39,017 bases of DNA, from NCBI GenBank assembly GCA_913048135.1, contig CAJWVY010000010.1, positions 1 through 39,017 of the forward strand, given 5' to 3'. The stretch comes from an uncultured Verrucomicrobiales bacterium (GTDB taxonomy: Bacteria > Verrucomicrobiota > Verrucomicrobiia > Limisphaerales > UBA1100). Both the position numbers and the translations under genes were made by a program. Positions within the stretch are counted from its first letter, which is position 1; every line of letters begins with the position of its first letter. The notes under the pieces were generated by a model. That model was not told the DNA's origin and made no database searches. It saw only the letters and a list, made by a program, of their open reading frames with translations. Of this stretch, positions 18,263-26,654 are shown one piece after another.

Positions 18263-18372
18263 GTTCACCTGTCTCTATCTGTTTCGGCGGACTGGGGGAA
18301 AACTATTAAGCGTTTACTCAAGCTGCAAGTGGCCTATTCGGCCAAATAAATGCAACTTACGGGCAAGCTTCC

Positions 18373-20010
18373 TTAATTCCATTCGGGCTTGTGAATGTGC
18401 GGTCGAATGCGGACCACGAAGAGGGCCATGGTCAAACCGGCGACCAACACGACGAGATAAAAAATCTCCTGCGAGCCCACGCCGATATTACGCAGCAAAA
18501 AGAACAGGCCAATACCGCCCACTTCCAGCACGGTATCGATGGCGTTGGAGGCGGCGATGTATTGGCCGCGTGAATCCAACGGCGACAGCTTTTGCAGCAG
18601 TGCCTGCAGTGGCGTCACATACAAGCCCGCACTGGCGCCGACCACGAAGAGGCAGCCCACCACAAACCAAAGATCGTTCTGGCGCGACTCCACCGGCACG
18701 GCCACCAGCCCAGTCGGTTTTTTACTCTCGCCCTCGGTGAGATGATAAAACTCTGTGCCGTTGCTGTCCTTGTCCGGGGACACTTTACGGTTCGGGAAGG
18801 TGTTTAGATAGGCGGAGGAAATCACCATGGCTTGATAGTTGCCGTCCTGCACATCCTGCAGGCGTTGATCCAGTGCAATGCCTTCTTGGTGGAGTTTCAG
18901 GTCCGCGCGCAACTCAACAAGCCGATCCTTGGAGCGTTCCAGATAATAACTCACCTTTGCCCCTTCCGGAAGGCCGGCCACTCCCTGCGCCGCCCTTTCC
19001 TCATCGGCCGGATGAATCACCACATAACTGGAAGGCGCCAGCGCGAGAAGTAAACTCGCGATGCCAAACCCAATGCCGCCGGCCAGAATCAGCCGCGGCT
19101 GAATGCCACCTCGGGAAATGACGCCCGCCAACACGCTCCCCACCGCAATGGACACGCCAATGGTGCCGAACAGATACAGGCTCACTTTCTTTTCCGAGAT
19201 CCCCAACACCAGTGTGTAATCCGCCAGGATCAGCATCGCCAGATAGGCGAGCAGATAAAACATCGCCTTGAGAACGCACACGACCAGGATCGGAGTCTCG
19301 CCGGCGAGCATCTTGCGGATGGTTTGGATGTAGGGCGCAAAAAAATTCCACTGCACCTTCATGCCCGGGGCACTGGCCGGCAGTGTCGGCATTTGCTTAG
19401 CCGATATCAGACCCAGCACGGCGAAGATCAATAGTGCCACGCCGGGCAGCCAGAGCTGGCCATCCGGCGCGCCATCGGCCGCCGGACCGCGATAGGCCTC
19501 GTACAAAGCACCGCCTACCACCACGGCAAGGATGGCCGCCACGTTGGTAAGCATGATGATGGTGGCGTTGGCCATGCTGATTTTGGAATCCGCCACCAAC
19601 TCAGGAATCACCCCGTATTTGGCCGGACCAAAAAAAGCGCTCTGGGTGCCAAGCAAAAACATCGCCAGCAAAGCCAGCCAGACGTTGTTGAAATAAAAAC
19701 CGGCGAACGCCACCACCACGATCAGAAACTCCGCCTGCTTCACCCGCAGGGTCACCAGCTGTTTGCTGTAACGATCGGCCAACTGCCCCGCGATGGCACC
19801 GAACAGGAGAAACGGCATCACCAGCGCCATGGCCACCCAGCTTTGACCGCCATCGCCCAACACGCCGCTCCACACGCCGGCGGCAGCCAAGCCAAAGGTG
19901 AGCACCTGCTTCAGCAGGTTGTCATTTACCACACCAAAGAATTGGGTGATGACCAGCGACAAGAATCCGCGGTTGGCCAGCGGACGGGATGGATTGTCGG
20001 CGTCACTCAT
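18373..20010 (-). CDS. MFS transporter, LplT-like (lysophospholipid flippase type)
   Basis: 545 residues, MFS fold. Early motifs ITQFFGVVNDN and FGAIAGQLADRYSKQ (motif A region) resemble LplT and the MFS domain of fused transporter-acyltransferase proteins, where Q-F-x3-x-N/D-DN is typical. About twelve TM segments are visible. There is an unusual soluble insertion of ~118 residues (about 328-445) between two TM helices in the C-terminal half, hydrophilic and helical. It follows the acyltransferase gene by 76 bp on the same strand. In E. coli, LplT moves lysophosphatidylethanolamine inward for reacylation by Aas; the pairing suggests the same job here. The substrate is inferred. Confidence 0.8.
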   Translation of the reverse strand: MSDADNPSRPLANRGFLSLVITQFFGVVNDNLLKQVLTFGLAAAGVWSGVLGDGGQSWVAMALVMPFLLFGAIAGQLADRYSKQLVTLRVKQAEFLIVVVAFAGFYFNNVWLALLAMFLLGTQSAFFGPAKYGVIPELVADSKISMANATIIMLTNVAAILAVVVGGALYEAYRGPAADGAPDGQLWLPGVALLIFAVLGLISAKQMPTLPASAPGMKVQWNFFAPYIQTIRKMLAGETPILVVCVLKAMFYLLAYLAMLILADYTLVLGISEKKVSLYLFGTIGVSIAVGSVLAGVISRGGIQPRLILAGGIGFGIASLLLALAPSSYVVIHPADEERAAQGVAGLPEGAKVSYYLERSKDRLVELRADLKLHQEGIALDQRLQDVQDGNYQAMVISSAYLNTFPNRKVSPDKDSNGTEFYHLTEGESKKPTGLVAVPVESRQNDLWFVVGCLFVVGASAGLYVTPLQALLQKLSPLDSRGQYIAASNAIDTVLEVGGIGLFFLLRNIGVGSQEIFYLVVLVAGLTMALFVVRIRPHIHKPEWN

Positions 20011-20086
20011 GCGCGGGCGACTGTAACGGCTCCGACATGAAGTAGCTAATTGATTCGGGGAGCCTAACCATCAATTCAGTCGATAC

Positions 20087-21328
20087 TTAAAAGGGCTCTC
20101 CGCCTGGGTGAGAATTGTGGACATTAATTTGATCCAGACCAGCCTGCACGCCGGCCTCGAATTGATCGGTCAAGGCCGCCATAGCCAGACGCGGCTTGGC
20201 GGCGGCCGCCAGTTGTTCGGACACACAAATCGGATCGCCAAAACGCACGGTCACTGCACGGTTCGCATAAGCCGGAAACGCCCGCGAATACAGGTCCTCC
20301 TGCAGTTTCTCGATCGTTTCCCCCACCCGATCGAGCGTGGGGTTTTCGCTGAGATAATTACCGGCATAACTGAGAATCCGAAACGCAATGATCGCCTCAT
20401 CGGCCCAACCGGCGGCCACTGCGTGATCAATCTCCCGGTCCGGGTCAGAACGCACCTTGTGAATCTCCCGGCGCGCCGTGCGGATGCGGTCCATCAGGTC
20501 GTCGTCCTCCTTGGAGGCCAACCCCATCTTGGCCTCCAGTTGATTCAAAATTTGCCGGGCGCATTGCTGTAGGAGCTTAGGTAGATCGGTGTAATCCGGA
20601 TTCGGAGGCAGGAACCCGCGCTGGGACAGGTTACGTCGAATCATCGCTACGCCCACGGCATGCACCTGCTGCACAATGCCGTCTTCCCCGGAGGCCTCCA
20701 CTCCGAGCTGCTCGGCCATGTGATCGAGTGTCTCCTGCAAGACCACTCGAGCATCGGTGGTGTGAGTGGCCTTGATGGAAACCGGCACGGCAAAAATCCG
20801 ACCGGCATCCTTCATCTCCTGTTGCGCCTTCATCGCGATGTACGCCGGTCCTTCCAGAAACGGCGTCACACGGTCGTTCATGAAATACACGTTACCCTCG
20901 GGAAAAACCGTGAGGGCGTATCGGCCATCAATCACCGTGGCAATAGCGTCCTTCATGGAACGCCGATCACTCCCATCACGGTTGACCGAGAAAGCTCCCA
21001 TTCGCTGCATCACCCATCCCTGAGCCCGACTACGCAGGAATACATCGTACGCTGCCATGAAAATGGACCATACCCCGACCTGCCGACAGGCCTCGGCCAT
21101 AATCATTGGATCGCTATGGGTAGAGTGGTTCGGCAACAACAACACCCGCGCGCCGTGTTCGTGTTGGATCTTCTGCAACGGGCCCGCGTTCTCAACCGTC
21201 ACCGATTGGATCCGATGTTCCGGTCCGGCTAAAAGATATCTCCGAGACCACCACTCCCCCAGCCAGGCAATCAGCCGGTTGGGTTTGGGTGGGAAATATT
21301 CGTAAGGCTGATCGCTAAACTGCAGCAT
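20087..21328 (-). CDS. PlsC-family acyltransferase (413 aa) paired with LplT-like MFS
   Basis: 413 residues. The 1-acyl-glycerol-phosphate acyltransferase catalytic motif H68-x4-D73 lies in PNHSTHSDPMIMAEA, and the FPEGN motif (Glu144) lies in ALTVFPEGNVYFMND. GAFSVNRDGSDRRS (block III-like) sits between them. The C-terminal ~170 residues are soluble and helical, beyond the usual ~240-residue core, with no recognised domain. No AMP-ligase domain is present, so unlike Aas it would need acyl-CoA, acyl-ACP or a separate activating enzyme. It is the first gene of a two-gene operon with the MFS protein. Likely role: acylation of a lysophospholipid or lysophosphatidic acid at the inner membrane face. 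Confidence 0.85.
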   Translation of the reverse strand: MLQFSDQPYEYFPPKPNRLIAWLGEWWSRRYLLAGPEHRIQSVTVENAGPLQKIQHEHGARVLLLPNHSTHSDPMIMAEACRQVGVWSIFMAAYDVFLRSRAQGWVMQRMGAFSVNRDGSDRRSMKDAIATVIDGRYALTVFPEGNVYFMNDRVTPFLEGPAYIAMKAQQEMKDAGRIFAVPVSIKATHTTDARVVLQETLDHMAEQLGVEASGEDGIVQQVHAVGVAMIRRNLSQRGFLPPNPDYTDLPKLLQQCARQILNQLEAKMGLASKEDDDLMDRIRTARREIHKVRSDPDREIDHAVAAGWADEAIIAFRILSYAGNYLSENPTLDRVGETIEKLQEDLYSRAFPAYANRAVTVRFGDPICVSEQLAAAAKPRLAMAALTDQFEAGVQAGLDQINVHNSHPGGEPF

Positions 21329-21345
21329 GCAGTGGTCGGACCCTA

Positions 21346-21380
21346 CAAAAAAACGGACGATATCTCAAGACATCGCCCGT
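21346..21380 (-). terminator. Rho-independent terminator of the 12.8-kb lipid gene run
   Basis: On the minus strand, ACGGGCGAT and ATCGTCCGT form a 9-bp stem (one G-T wobble) with a 10-nt loop, followed immediately by seven T. It lies between the Tat-leader mini-ORF and the start of the acyltransferase gene at 21328, separating the two transcription units. Confidence 0.85.
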
Positions 21381-21400
21381 AATAATTAGGGATTTTACTC

Positions 21401-21481
21401 CTAGCCCTTAACGACCTTCGGCGCACCGACTGCGACAGCCGCGGTGGCCAGTATGCGTTGATGGAATGTGCGTCGATTCAT
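21401..21481 (-). pseudogene. Orphan 26-codon Tat leader
   Basis: An ATG at 21479-21481 opens a 26-codon frame starting MNRRTFHQRILATAAVAVGA, a convincing twin-arginine leader (RRTF, hydrophobic core), which meets TAG at 21401-21403. No exported domain follows; the terminator begins 20 bp further on. It starts 21 bp after the amidohydrolase stop. It looks like the remnant of a deleted Tat-exported gene of the kind common in this phylum (DUF1501 or Gfo/Idh/MocA), but a leader-peptide role cannot be excluded. Confidence 0.5.
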
Positions 21482-21502
21482 GTTTCTTTGAGTTGAGTTA
21501 AA

Positions 21503-22441
21503 TTAGTTCAATTTCACGTCATAAAACGCAGCAGCATTTTTCCAGAACAGCTTCTCCAGAACCGCCCTCCCTTTGGGCGCGAAATAGTCATGAATGATCG
21601 CCAGCTGCTCGTGGTATTCGCCGCCACGATCAGTCACCGGCCAGTTACTGCCGTAGATCACGCGATCCTCGCCAAACGCCTCATACACCACCTCGAAGAT
21701 TGGCGCGTAATAGGCCACCTCCTTGGGCGCCGGCATCCGGCCGCTGCGCTGGAAAATCCCGCTCACCTTACAACTCACATTCGCGTGCGCCGCGGTGGCC
21801 TTCACCTCAGCCGCCCAATCAGCCTTGGCCGGTTCGCCCGTGATGGTCAGGCCCGTGAGATGGTTCACCAGAATTTTCAAATTCGGCAAGCGCTCGGCAA
21901 TTTGCCGAACATCGGCCAGTGTAAAATTGGCCATCAACACGTCCAGCGTGAGCCCCTTGTCCGAAAGCTGTTTCAGATCGCGCCAGACTGCGTCGGTAAA
22001 GCCCTCGACGCCCTCCGGGAAACTCCGCAACCGAATGCCCACATAACGTGAATCTTCAGCCAACCGGTTCAACTCCGCGGCAAAGGCATCCGTGCCCACG
22101 GGAAGATTCCCTACGACTCCCACGTAATGGCTGGGATTATGCGCCACCAAATCAAGGATCCATTGATTATCGGGAACCCGATCACTGGCCTCCACAATCA
22201 CCGTGGCCGTCACGCCATTGGCGCGGGTGACCTTGTCAAAATGCTCAGGCAACACTGGCCGGTATAACACCTGATCATCCACCGGTGGCCACGGCACGCC
22301 GCCCGCGCGTGTGGTGTCGTACAAATGAATGTGCGTATCAATCACCGGAATATCGCCGGTCACCCCCGGTTGCTTGGAGCAACACCCCATGAAATTCAAA
22401 GCCGCAACAACGCACCCCAGCAAAGCAGTCCAAAAACGCAT
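21503..22441 (-). CDS. Lipoprotein amidohydrolase (TIM-barrel, Amidohydro_2 type)
   Basis: 312 residues. The N-terminus MRFWTALLGCVVAALNFMGC is a lipoprotein-type signal with an acceptable lipobox, so the protein is probably membrane anchored outside the cytoplasm. The first barrel strand carries VIDTHIHLYD (metal-binding HxH). Later landmarks are ILVNHLTG (metal-site His region), VSCKVSGIF and the C-terminal VIYGSNWPVTD with the catalytic-site Asp near the end. These match the amidohydrolase-2 / L-fucono-1,5-lactonase group that hydrolyses sugar lactones or decarboxylates aromatic acids. It follows the DHOD-like gene by ~60 bp. The substrate is unknown; a lipid-related role is not supported by its sequence. 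Confidence 0.85.
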   Translation of the reverse strand: MRFWTALLGCVVAALNFMGCCSKQPGVTGDIPVIDTHIHLYDTTRAGGVPWPPVDDQVLYRPVLPEHFDKVTRANGVTATVIVEASDRVPDNQWILDLVAHNPSHYVGVVGNLPVGTDAFAAELNRLAEDSRYVGIRLRSFPEGVEGFTDAVWRDLKQLSDKGLTLDVLMANFTLADVRQIAERLPNLKILVNHLTGLTITGEPAKADWAAEVKATAAHANVSCKVSGIFQRSGRMPAPKEVAYYAPIFEVVYEAFGEDRVIYGSNWPVTDRGGEYHEQLAIIHDYFAPKGRAVLEKLFWKNAAAFYDVKLN

Positions 22442-22500
22442 GACCGACTTTCCAACGGCCCCACCCAGATGTCCACTAGAATTGTGACGTCAGATTCCCC

Positions 22501-23544
22501 CTATCCCAGGCCCGCTTTAATCTCGACCGCCAAGCCCGGCAAATACATCGGCGAACTGCCGCACAACACAGCATCGGCTCCGGCCGCCATGAAATCCTCA
22601 TAATCCTGCACCGACGACACCCCGCCCACCGCCGCCAATGCCAGCGGCAATCCTTCCGCATCAATCACCGCACGCGCCTCGCGAACCGCTCGCACGCACG
22701 GTTCATGAATAATCCGCCCCAACACACCGGCCCGCAAATATTGCTCTCCGAAAACCGGCCGGCCATCGGCATGCCGCACCTCGCGCGCGATGCCGTTCAC
22801 CAAGGTGATCCCGTGCGCGCTACCGGAGACGGTTCGTAAAAAATCCCGCTGCAATGTCGTATCCGGAAACACCCCGATCTTTAACAACAACGGTAATTCC
22901 CCCATACCCGAGCGGATGGTTTCGGTGACCGTTTCGCTCAGGGCCACATCCGTGTACACCTGTCCCTCAGCCGAGCAGACATTGGGACAGGAATAATTTG
23001 CCTCCACCACATCCGCCCCCGCTTCCACCGCCCAGGCCGCACATTGCGCGTAATCATCAGCCACCTGCGCTGCGCTCCAGCCCGCTTCCGGACTGGCCAC
23101 CACGGAGACAATCAACAACTGGCCCGGCGCCAAAGCAGCCTTGGCCCGGGCAATGTCCTCACGCCAAAACGCCGGTTCCCGCGATGGCATGCCGAAACAA
23201 ACCGCCGAACTAATGGCCGCCGGATCGGCCGGCAATATTTCAGTGGCATACACCGGTCCATCCCCAGCATCCGCATCCACGAACACCCAATTGGGCACCG
23301 GATAACATTCTCGCGCGACTGATCGCACCGTCTTGTAGGTCAACAAATCCCAACCCCGCGCCGCATACGCCTCAATCCATTTGGCATTGGGCAACAACCC
23401 GGCGGCCACGCCCAGCGGACTGTTGACCGATCGACCCAGAAACGGGCGCGGCGAAGTTTGTGGAATGGCCGGAGCCGCATCAAGCTGCGGTCCGCGCTCA
23501 AAGTTTTCGGAGTAAGTCGCGGCAATATCGTAGGCCAACTGCAC
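22501..23544 (-). CDS. Dihydroorotate-dehydrogenase-like flavoprotein
   Basis: 347 residues, GTG start at 23542-23544. FMN-barrel motifs of the DHOD family are present: NSPLGVAAGLLPNAKWIE (FMN-binding loop near 41), ANYSCPNV (Cys186 at the position of the class 1 catalytic base), LLLKIGVFPD (Lys in the FMN/substrate site) and AVGGVSSVQDYEDFMAAGAD with VLCGSSPMY near the C-terminus (phosphate-binding). No N-terminal membrane helix of class 2 enzymes and no adjacent pyrK or other pyr gene is present. Therefore it could be a class 1-like enzyme acting on another substrate. It lies 32 bp after the vWA lipoprotein gene. Confidence 0.8.
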   Translation of the reverse strand: MQLAYDIAATYSENFERGPQLDAAPAIPQTSPRPFLGRSVNSPLGVAAGLLPNAKWIEAYAARGWDLLTYKTVRSVARECYPVPNWVFVDADAGDGPVYATEILPADPAAISSAVCFGMPSREPAFWREDIARAKAALAPGQLLIVSVVASPEAGWSAAQVADDYAQCAAWAVEAGADVVEANYSCPNVCSAEGQVYTDVALSETVTETIRSGMGELPLLLKIGVFPDTTLQRDFLRTVSGSAHGITLVNGIAREVRHADGRPVFGEQYLRAGVLGRIIHEPCVRAVREARAVIDAEGLPLALAAVGGVSSVQDYEDFMAAGADAVLCGSSPMYLPGLAVEIKAGLG

Positions 23545-23576
23545 GTGGGGACGGTAATCGCTGGGAGCGGAACTGG

Positions 23577-24569
23577 CTAGTTTTGAACGAAGCGATAGGT
23601 GCCGTCATTCTCCGCTGCGATTTGCTTGAGCACCGCTTCCCCCGATTTGTCTTTGAAAGCAACTGTATTTATACGAATGGCGGATTGAGGATTAGCCGAC
23701 CGTATTTGCCCCAGCACTTCATCTTCATCGGCAAACTGACCATCCGTCAGCAACCACACGGTATCGGGCTTGAGACTAAATGTGAACCGCAAGGCATCGC
23801 TCGGATCGGTGCTACCGCCCACATCACGGCCCTCAATCCAGCGTGCGGCCCATGCAACATTTTTCGGGGTCGCCGCCATCATCGCCTTCACCGGCATTGG
23901 ATCCGCGATGTGGTCGAAAAAGTAAACCATGAATCGCGTATCCGGCTTAAGGCTTTGCAGAGTGGCAATCAATTCTCGTTTGGCTTTACCGAGCCGCCCC
24001 TGACTGTTCATGCTTCCGGATTTATCGATCACAAACACAAACCGTTTTCCTTTGCTGCGCGTACCAAAGAAGCTGACGCCCTCTTCGGGTTTGGTGTGGA
24101 GCATCTGGAGATTTTGCACGGCGGCAGCGTGCCCTTGCACGGCGGCTTTACCCCACCAATATTCGGCCGCCTGCTTGTTCAGTGGCCGACCCCGGCCACT
24201 GAAAAATAAATTACCCAAATCCACCTGCGCCGAAGCATTCCCCACAGTGGCCTGACGGATAAGATTCAAAATTTCCGCTTCCGTGGGCAATGGCTCAGCA
24301 GCAACCTGACCGGTTTGAGGGGATTGCGACATCGCCGGCGCGGGATTGGATTCCGATAATTTTCCCGGGATAGAAGATTCCGCAGAAGGCCCCGTTTCCC
24401 CTTCCGGTTCATGGACCTGAGAAACCGCTGACGATTCATCCACCAACGCCTGACCACTCTTCGCCAATCGCGGGTTTACAGGAGTCGCCGCAGGTTCATC
24501 TTTGGAACAACCAACCCAAGCCAAGGTTAAACAGAGGAGACTCGCGGTAGGGAGCAAAACACGCCTCAT
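23577..24569 (-). CDS. Lipoprotein with Sel1-type repeat and von Willebrand A domain
   Basis: About 330 residues from the ATG at 24567-24569; the longer frame would start with TTG. The signal peptide has a lipobox at AWVGC (Cys21). A disordered Ser/Pro/Glu linker (~25-95) precedes one or two TPR-like Sel1 repeats (~105-155: ASAQVDLGNLFFSGRGRPLN). The vWA domain begins with FVFVIDKSGSM, the MIDAS DxSxS motif (Asp ~182), and continues with DVGGSTDPSDALRFT and VWLLTDGQFADEDE, giving an intact metal site. It is thus an anchored adhesion or scaffold domain facing the periplasm or outside. No nearby MoxR gene; its position in the lipid gene run may be incidental. Confidence 0.85.
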   Translation of the reverse strand: MRRVLLPTASLLCLTLAWVGCSKDEPAATPVNPRLAKSGQALVDESSAVSQVHEPEGETGPSAESSIPGKLSESNPAPAMSQSPQTGQVAAEPLPTEAEILNLIRQATVGNASAQVDLGNLFFSGRGRPLNKQAAEYWWGKAAVQGHAAAVQNLQMLHTKPEEGVSFFGTRSKGKRFVFVIDKSGSMNSQGRLGKAKRELIATLQSLKPDTRFMVYFFDHIADPMPVKAMMAATPKNVAWAARWIEGRDVGGSTDPSDALRFTFSLKPDTVWLLTDGQFADEDEVLGQIRSANPQSAIRINTVAFKDKSGEAVLKQIAAENDGTYRFVQN

Positions 24570-24607
24570 GAAACAAGATAACACTGGTTTCAAAGTCCCG
24601 CAACCGG

Positions 24608-25177
24608 TTACGGGTCTAGGTATTTGCGGTTTTTATACACCGGAACCCCCAATAACTTCAGGTCACTATGAATGGCCGTGCCTAGGGACCGGACAGAAAA
24701 TAAATGTTTTCCGGTGGCTGATTCATAGCCGGTGATGGCGATCGCTGATTTACCCTCCTGCCGCTCATATTTATAGAAATATGCGGAAGGTGTCTGGAAG
24801 GTGCCCACGCTGGGCACTGGGATGGGTATGGAAGGAATACCGATGTTGGTTTTGGTATCATCAATGCCCAGACCGCCGGAGCGCGCCTCGACGATGACCT
24901 CAGCCTGATCGAGATCCGTCACCAGCTGGGCGCCCAGTTGCAGCAACCGATCGCGCAACTCGCCTTGAGTAAATTCCACATCCACCGTCTTGAGATAGGT
25001 GACATCCACCACCACCTTTTTGCCGGCCACTGCGTCGGCCTTAATCTGGCGCGCGGCATCCACCACGGCGCTGCTTATGATCAATTGCTCCGTAGCAGTG
25101 CGTTCAGGCTGGGTCTCCCGCACAGCCGTGCAGCCCAAGGCACACAGCAACGGTACTAGCAGAATCCATCGAGTCAT
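24608..25177 (-). CDS. Small conserved lipoprotein (DUF6655-like)
   Basis: 189 residues. The signal peptide ends at LLCALGC (lipobox), then TAVRETQPERTATEQLIISS, which I recall as the start of the DUF6655 lipoprotein family of PVC bacteria; that label is from memory. The body reads as alpha/beta (VVVDVTYLKTVDVEF, LRDRLLQLGAQLVTDLDQAE, VIVEARSGGLGIDDTKTNIG) with a C-terminal strand region. No enzyme motif. It lies between pepA (25215) and the vWA lipoprotein gene (24569) with ~40-bp spacers, on the same strand, and is presumably co-transcribed. Role unknown. Confidence 0.75.
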   Translation of the reverse strand: MTRWILLVPLLCALGCTAVRETQPERTATEQLIISSAVVDAARQIKADAVAGKKVVVDVTYLKTVDVEFTQGELRDRLLQLGAQLVTDLDQAEVIVEARSGGLGIDDTKTNIGIPSIPIPVPSVGTFQTPSAYFYKYERQEGKSAIAITGYESATGKHLFSVRSLGTAIHSDLKLLGVPVYKNRKYLDP

Positions 25178-25214
25178 GACTCTCCCCTATCGCAGTTCCG
25201 ACCGCTTGGCAAGG

Positions 25215-26654
25215 TCACTCGCCCCAGCCTTCGGCCAAACGCACAAGCGTCCGTACGGCCACGCCGCTGGCGCCCGTGCCGCAGTTGGGTTGCGCCTTGT
25301 CCACCCAGCAGGTGCCGGCGATGTCCAGATGCGCCCACGGGGTGCCATCCACAAACTGCTCCAGAAACTTGCCGGCGGTGATGGTGCCTGCCTTGCGATC
25401 CGCCGAAGCATTGCGCAGATCGCTCATGTCGCCCTTCATGGCGTCGAGATATTCCGGATCCATCGGCAACGGCCAGAACCTTTCGCCGCACTGGCGGCCG
25501 CGCAGCGCAATAGCGTCACCGAGGTCCTTGTCGTTGCCCAGCAAAGCCACCCGAATACTGCCCAAAGCCACACTCACCGCACCGGTAAGCGTGGCGGCAT
25601 TGACAATATGCGTGGCGCCCAGGCGCGTGGCGTAGGTCAAGGCATCGGCCAGCACCAAGCGGCCCTCGGCATCGGTATTGATCACTTCAATGGTTTTGCC
25701 GTTCAACGCGGTAATGATATCGCCTGGGCGCGTGGCAGTGCCGCTGGGCATATTTTCAGCCATGGCCAATAGGCAGCTGACGCGTACGCCCGGTTTGAGC
25801 CGTCCGATCGCGGTAATGGCGCCGAGCATGGTGCCCGCGCCGCCCATATCGTACTTCATTTTCTCCATGCCACTGGGCGGCTTGAGCGAGAGTCCGCCGG
25901 TATCAAAGGTGATGCCTTTGCCGACGAGAAAGAGGTGATCGTTACTCGTGGGATTTTCGGGCACGTAACTCAGACGAACGAGGCGCGGCGGACGCACCGA
26001 ACCTTGGCCCACAGCCAGCAGCGCGCCGGCGCCCATTTCGGCGAGGGCCGTTTCGTCAAACACTTCCACTTCCAGACCAGCCGCCGCGCCTTCTTGGGCA
26101 GCGCGCATGGCAAATTCCTCCGGGCCCAGATCGTTGGCGGGAATCTCCACCAACTCGCGGGCGAGATTGATGCCCTCGGCCGTGAGCTGGCCGCGATCGG
26201 CTTCCGCCGGTTCCGCGCCGGCCAAAAGAATGACCTCCTCCACGGGCCACGGCTTCTGATCCTTGTAACCGCTCGGCCGGTGCATGCCGTAGATGGCGCC
26301 TTCGGCCATCAGCCGGGCATCCGTGCCTTCAGGCAGGAGAATGGCCACGGAACGGCACTTGGCCTTGGCGGCCTGGCGCACGGCTTGGCCGGCGGCGGCA
26401 AACCAATGACGCGGCATCGGCTCGGCACCGACGCCCAAGAGAAAGAGGCGTTGCACGGAGGACTCGGGCACGCGATGGATCAGCGTGCATTGGCCGGCTT
26501 TGCCGGTCCATTCGCCGTTGTCGCGCAATTCGCCGAGCAATCCGCCGAGGCGGGCGTCCAGCGCTGCGTCCGGGGTGGCGTCGGCTGCCTGCGGCACGGC
26601 CAACGCGTCGATGTCGAGTTCCTCCCAGTTTCCGGAATGGATGGTGATTTTCAT
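25215..26654 (-). CDS. pepA: Cytosol (leucyl) aminopeptidase, M17 family
   Basis: 479 residues, normal length. The N-terminal domain (~1-160) is divergent as usual. The C-terminal catalytic domain has the M17 metal ligands: GKGITFDTGGLSLKP (Lys246, Asp251), YDMGGAG (Asp269) and the signature NTDAEGRL (Asp328, Glu330, Arg332). It releases N-terminal residues from peptides in the cytoplasm, using two metal ions. The ATG at 26652-26654 overlaps the TGA of the upstream acyltransferase gene by four bases (ATGA), indicating translational coupling. A link between a housekeeping peptidase and lipid synthesis is not obvious; it may simply ride on the operon. Confidence 0.95.
   Translation of the reverse strand: MKITIHSGNWEELDIDALAVPQAADATPDAALDARLGGLLGELRDNGEWTGKAGQCTLIHRVPESSVQRLFLLGVGAEPMPRHWFAAAGQAVRQAAKAKCRSVAILLPEGTDARLMAEGAIYGMHRPSGYKDQKPWPVEEVILLAGAEPAEADRGQLTAEGINLARELVEIPANDLGPEEFAMRAAQEGAAAGLEVEVFDETALAEMGAGALLAVGQGSVRPPRLVRLSYVPENPTSNDHLFLVGKGITFDTGGLSLKPPSGMEKMKYDMGGAGTMLGAITAIGRLKPGVRVSCLLAMAENMPSGTATRPGDIITALNGKTIEVINTDAEGRLVLADALTYATRLGATHIVNAATLTGAVSVALGSIRVALLGNDKDLGDAIALRGRQCGERFWPLPMDPEYLDAMKGDMSDLRNASADRKAGTITAGKFLEQFVDGTPWAHLDIAGTCWVDKAQPNCGTGASGVAVRTLVRLAEGWGE

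Larger units (their letters stand above)
18013..18372. other. 360-bp non-coding region upstream of the SPFH operon
   Basis: No credible gene is present: an open frame at 18023-18229 (minus) has no recognisable features. The region holds the SPFH ribosome-binding site (18020-18024), a possible minus-strand promoter pair (TTGGCG at 18173-18178 and GATTAT at 18149-18154, 18-nt spacer; weak) and the inverted repeat at 18234-18262. It also contains the 3' flank of the MFS gene, which ends at 18373. Confidence 0.6.

Noticed and set aside
20048-20076. 7-bp inverted repeat (AATTGAT / ATCAATT) between the acyltransferase and MFS genes
   Set aside because: Short, AT-rich, 15-nt loop and no T-run; likely chance.
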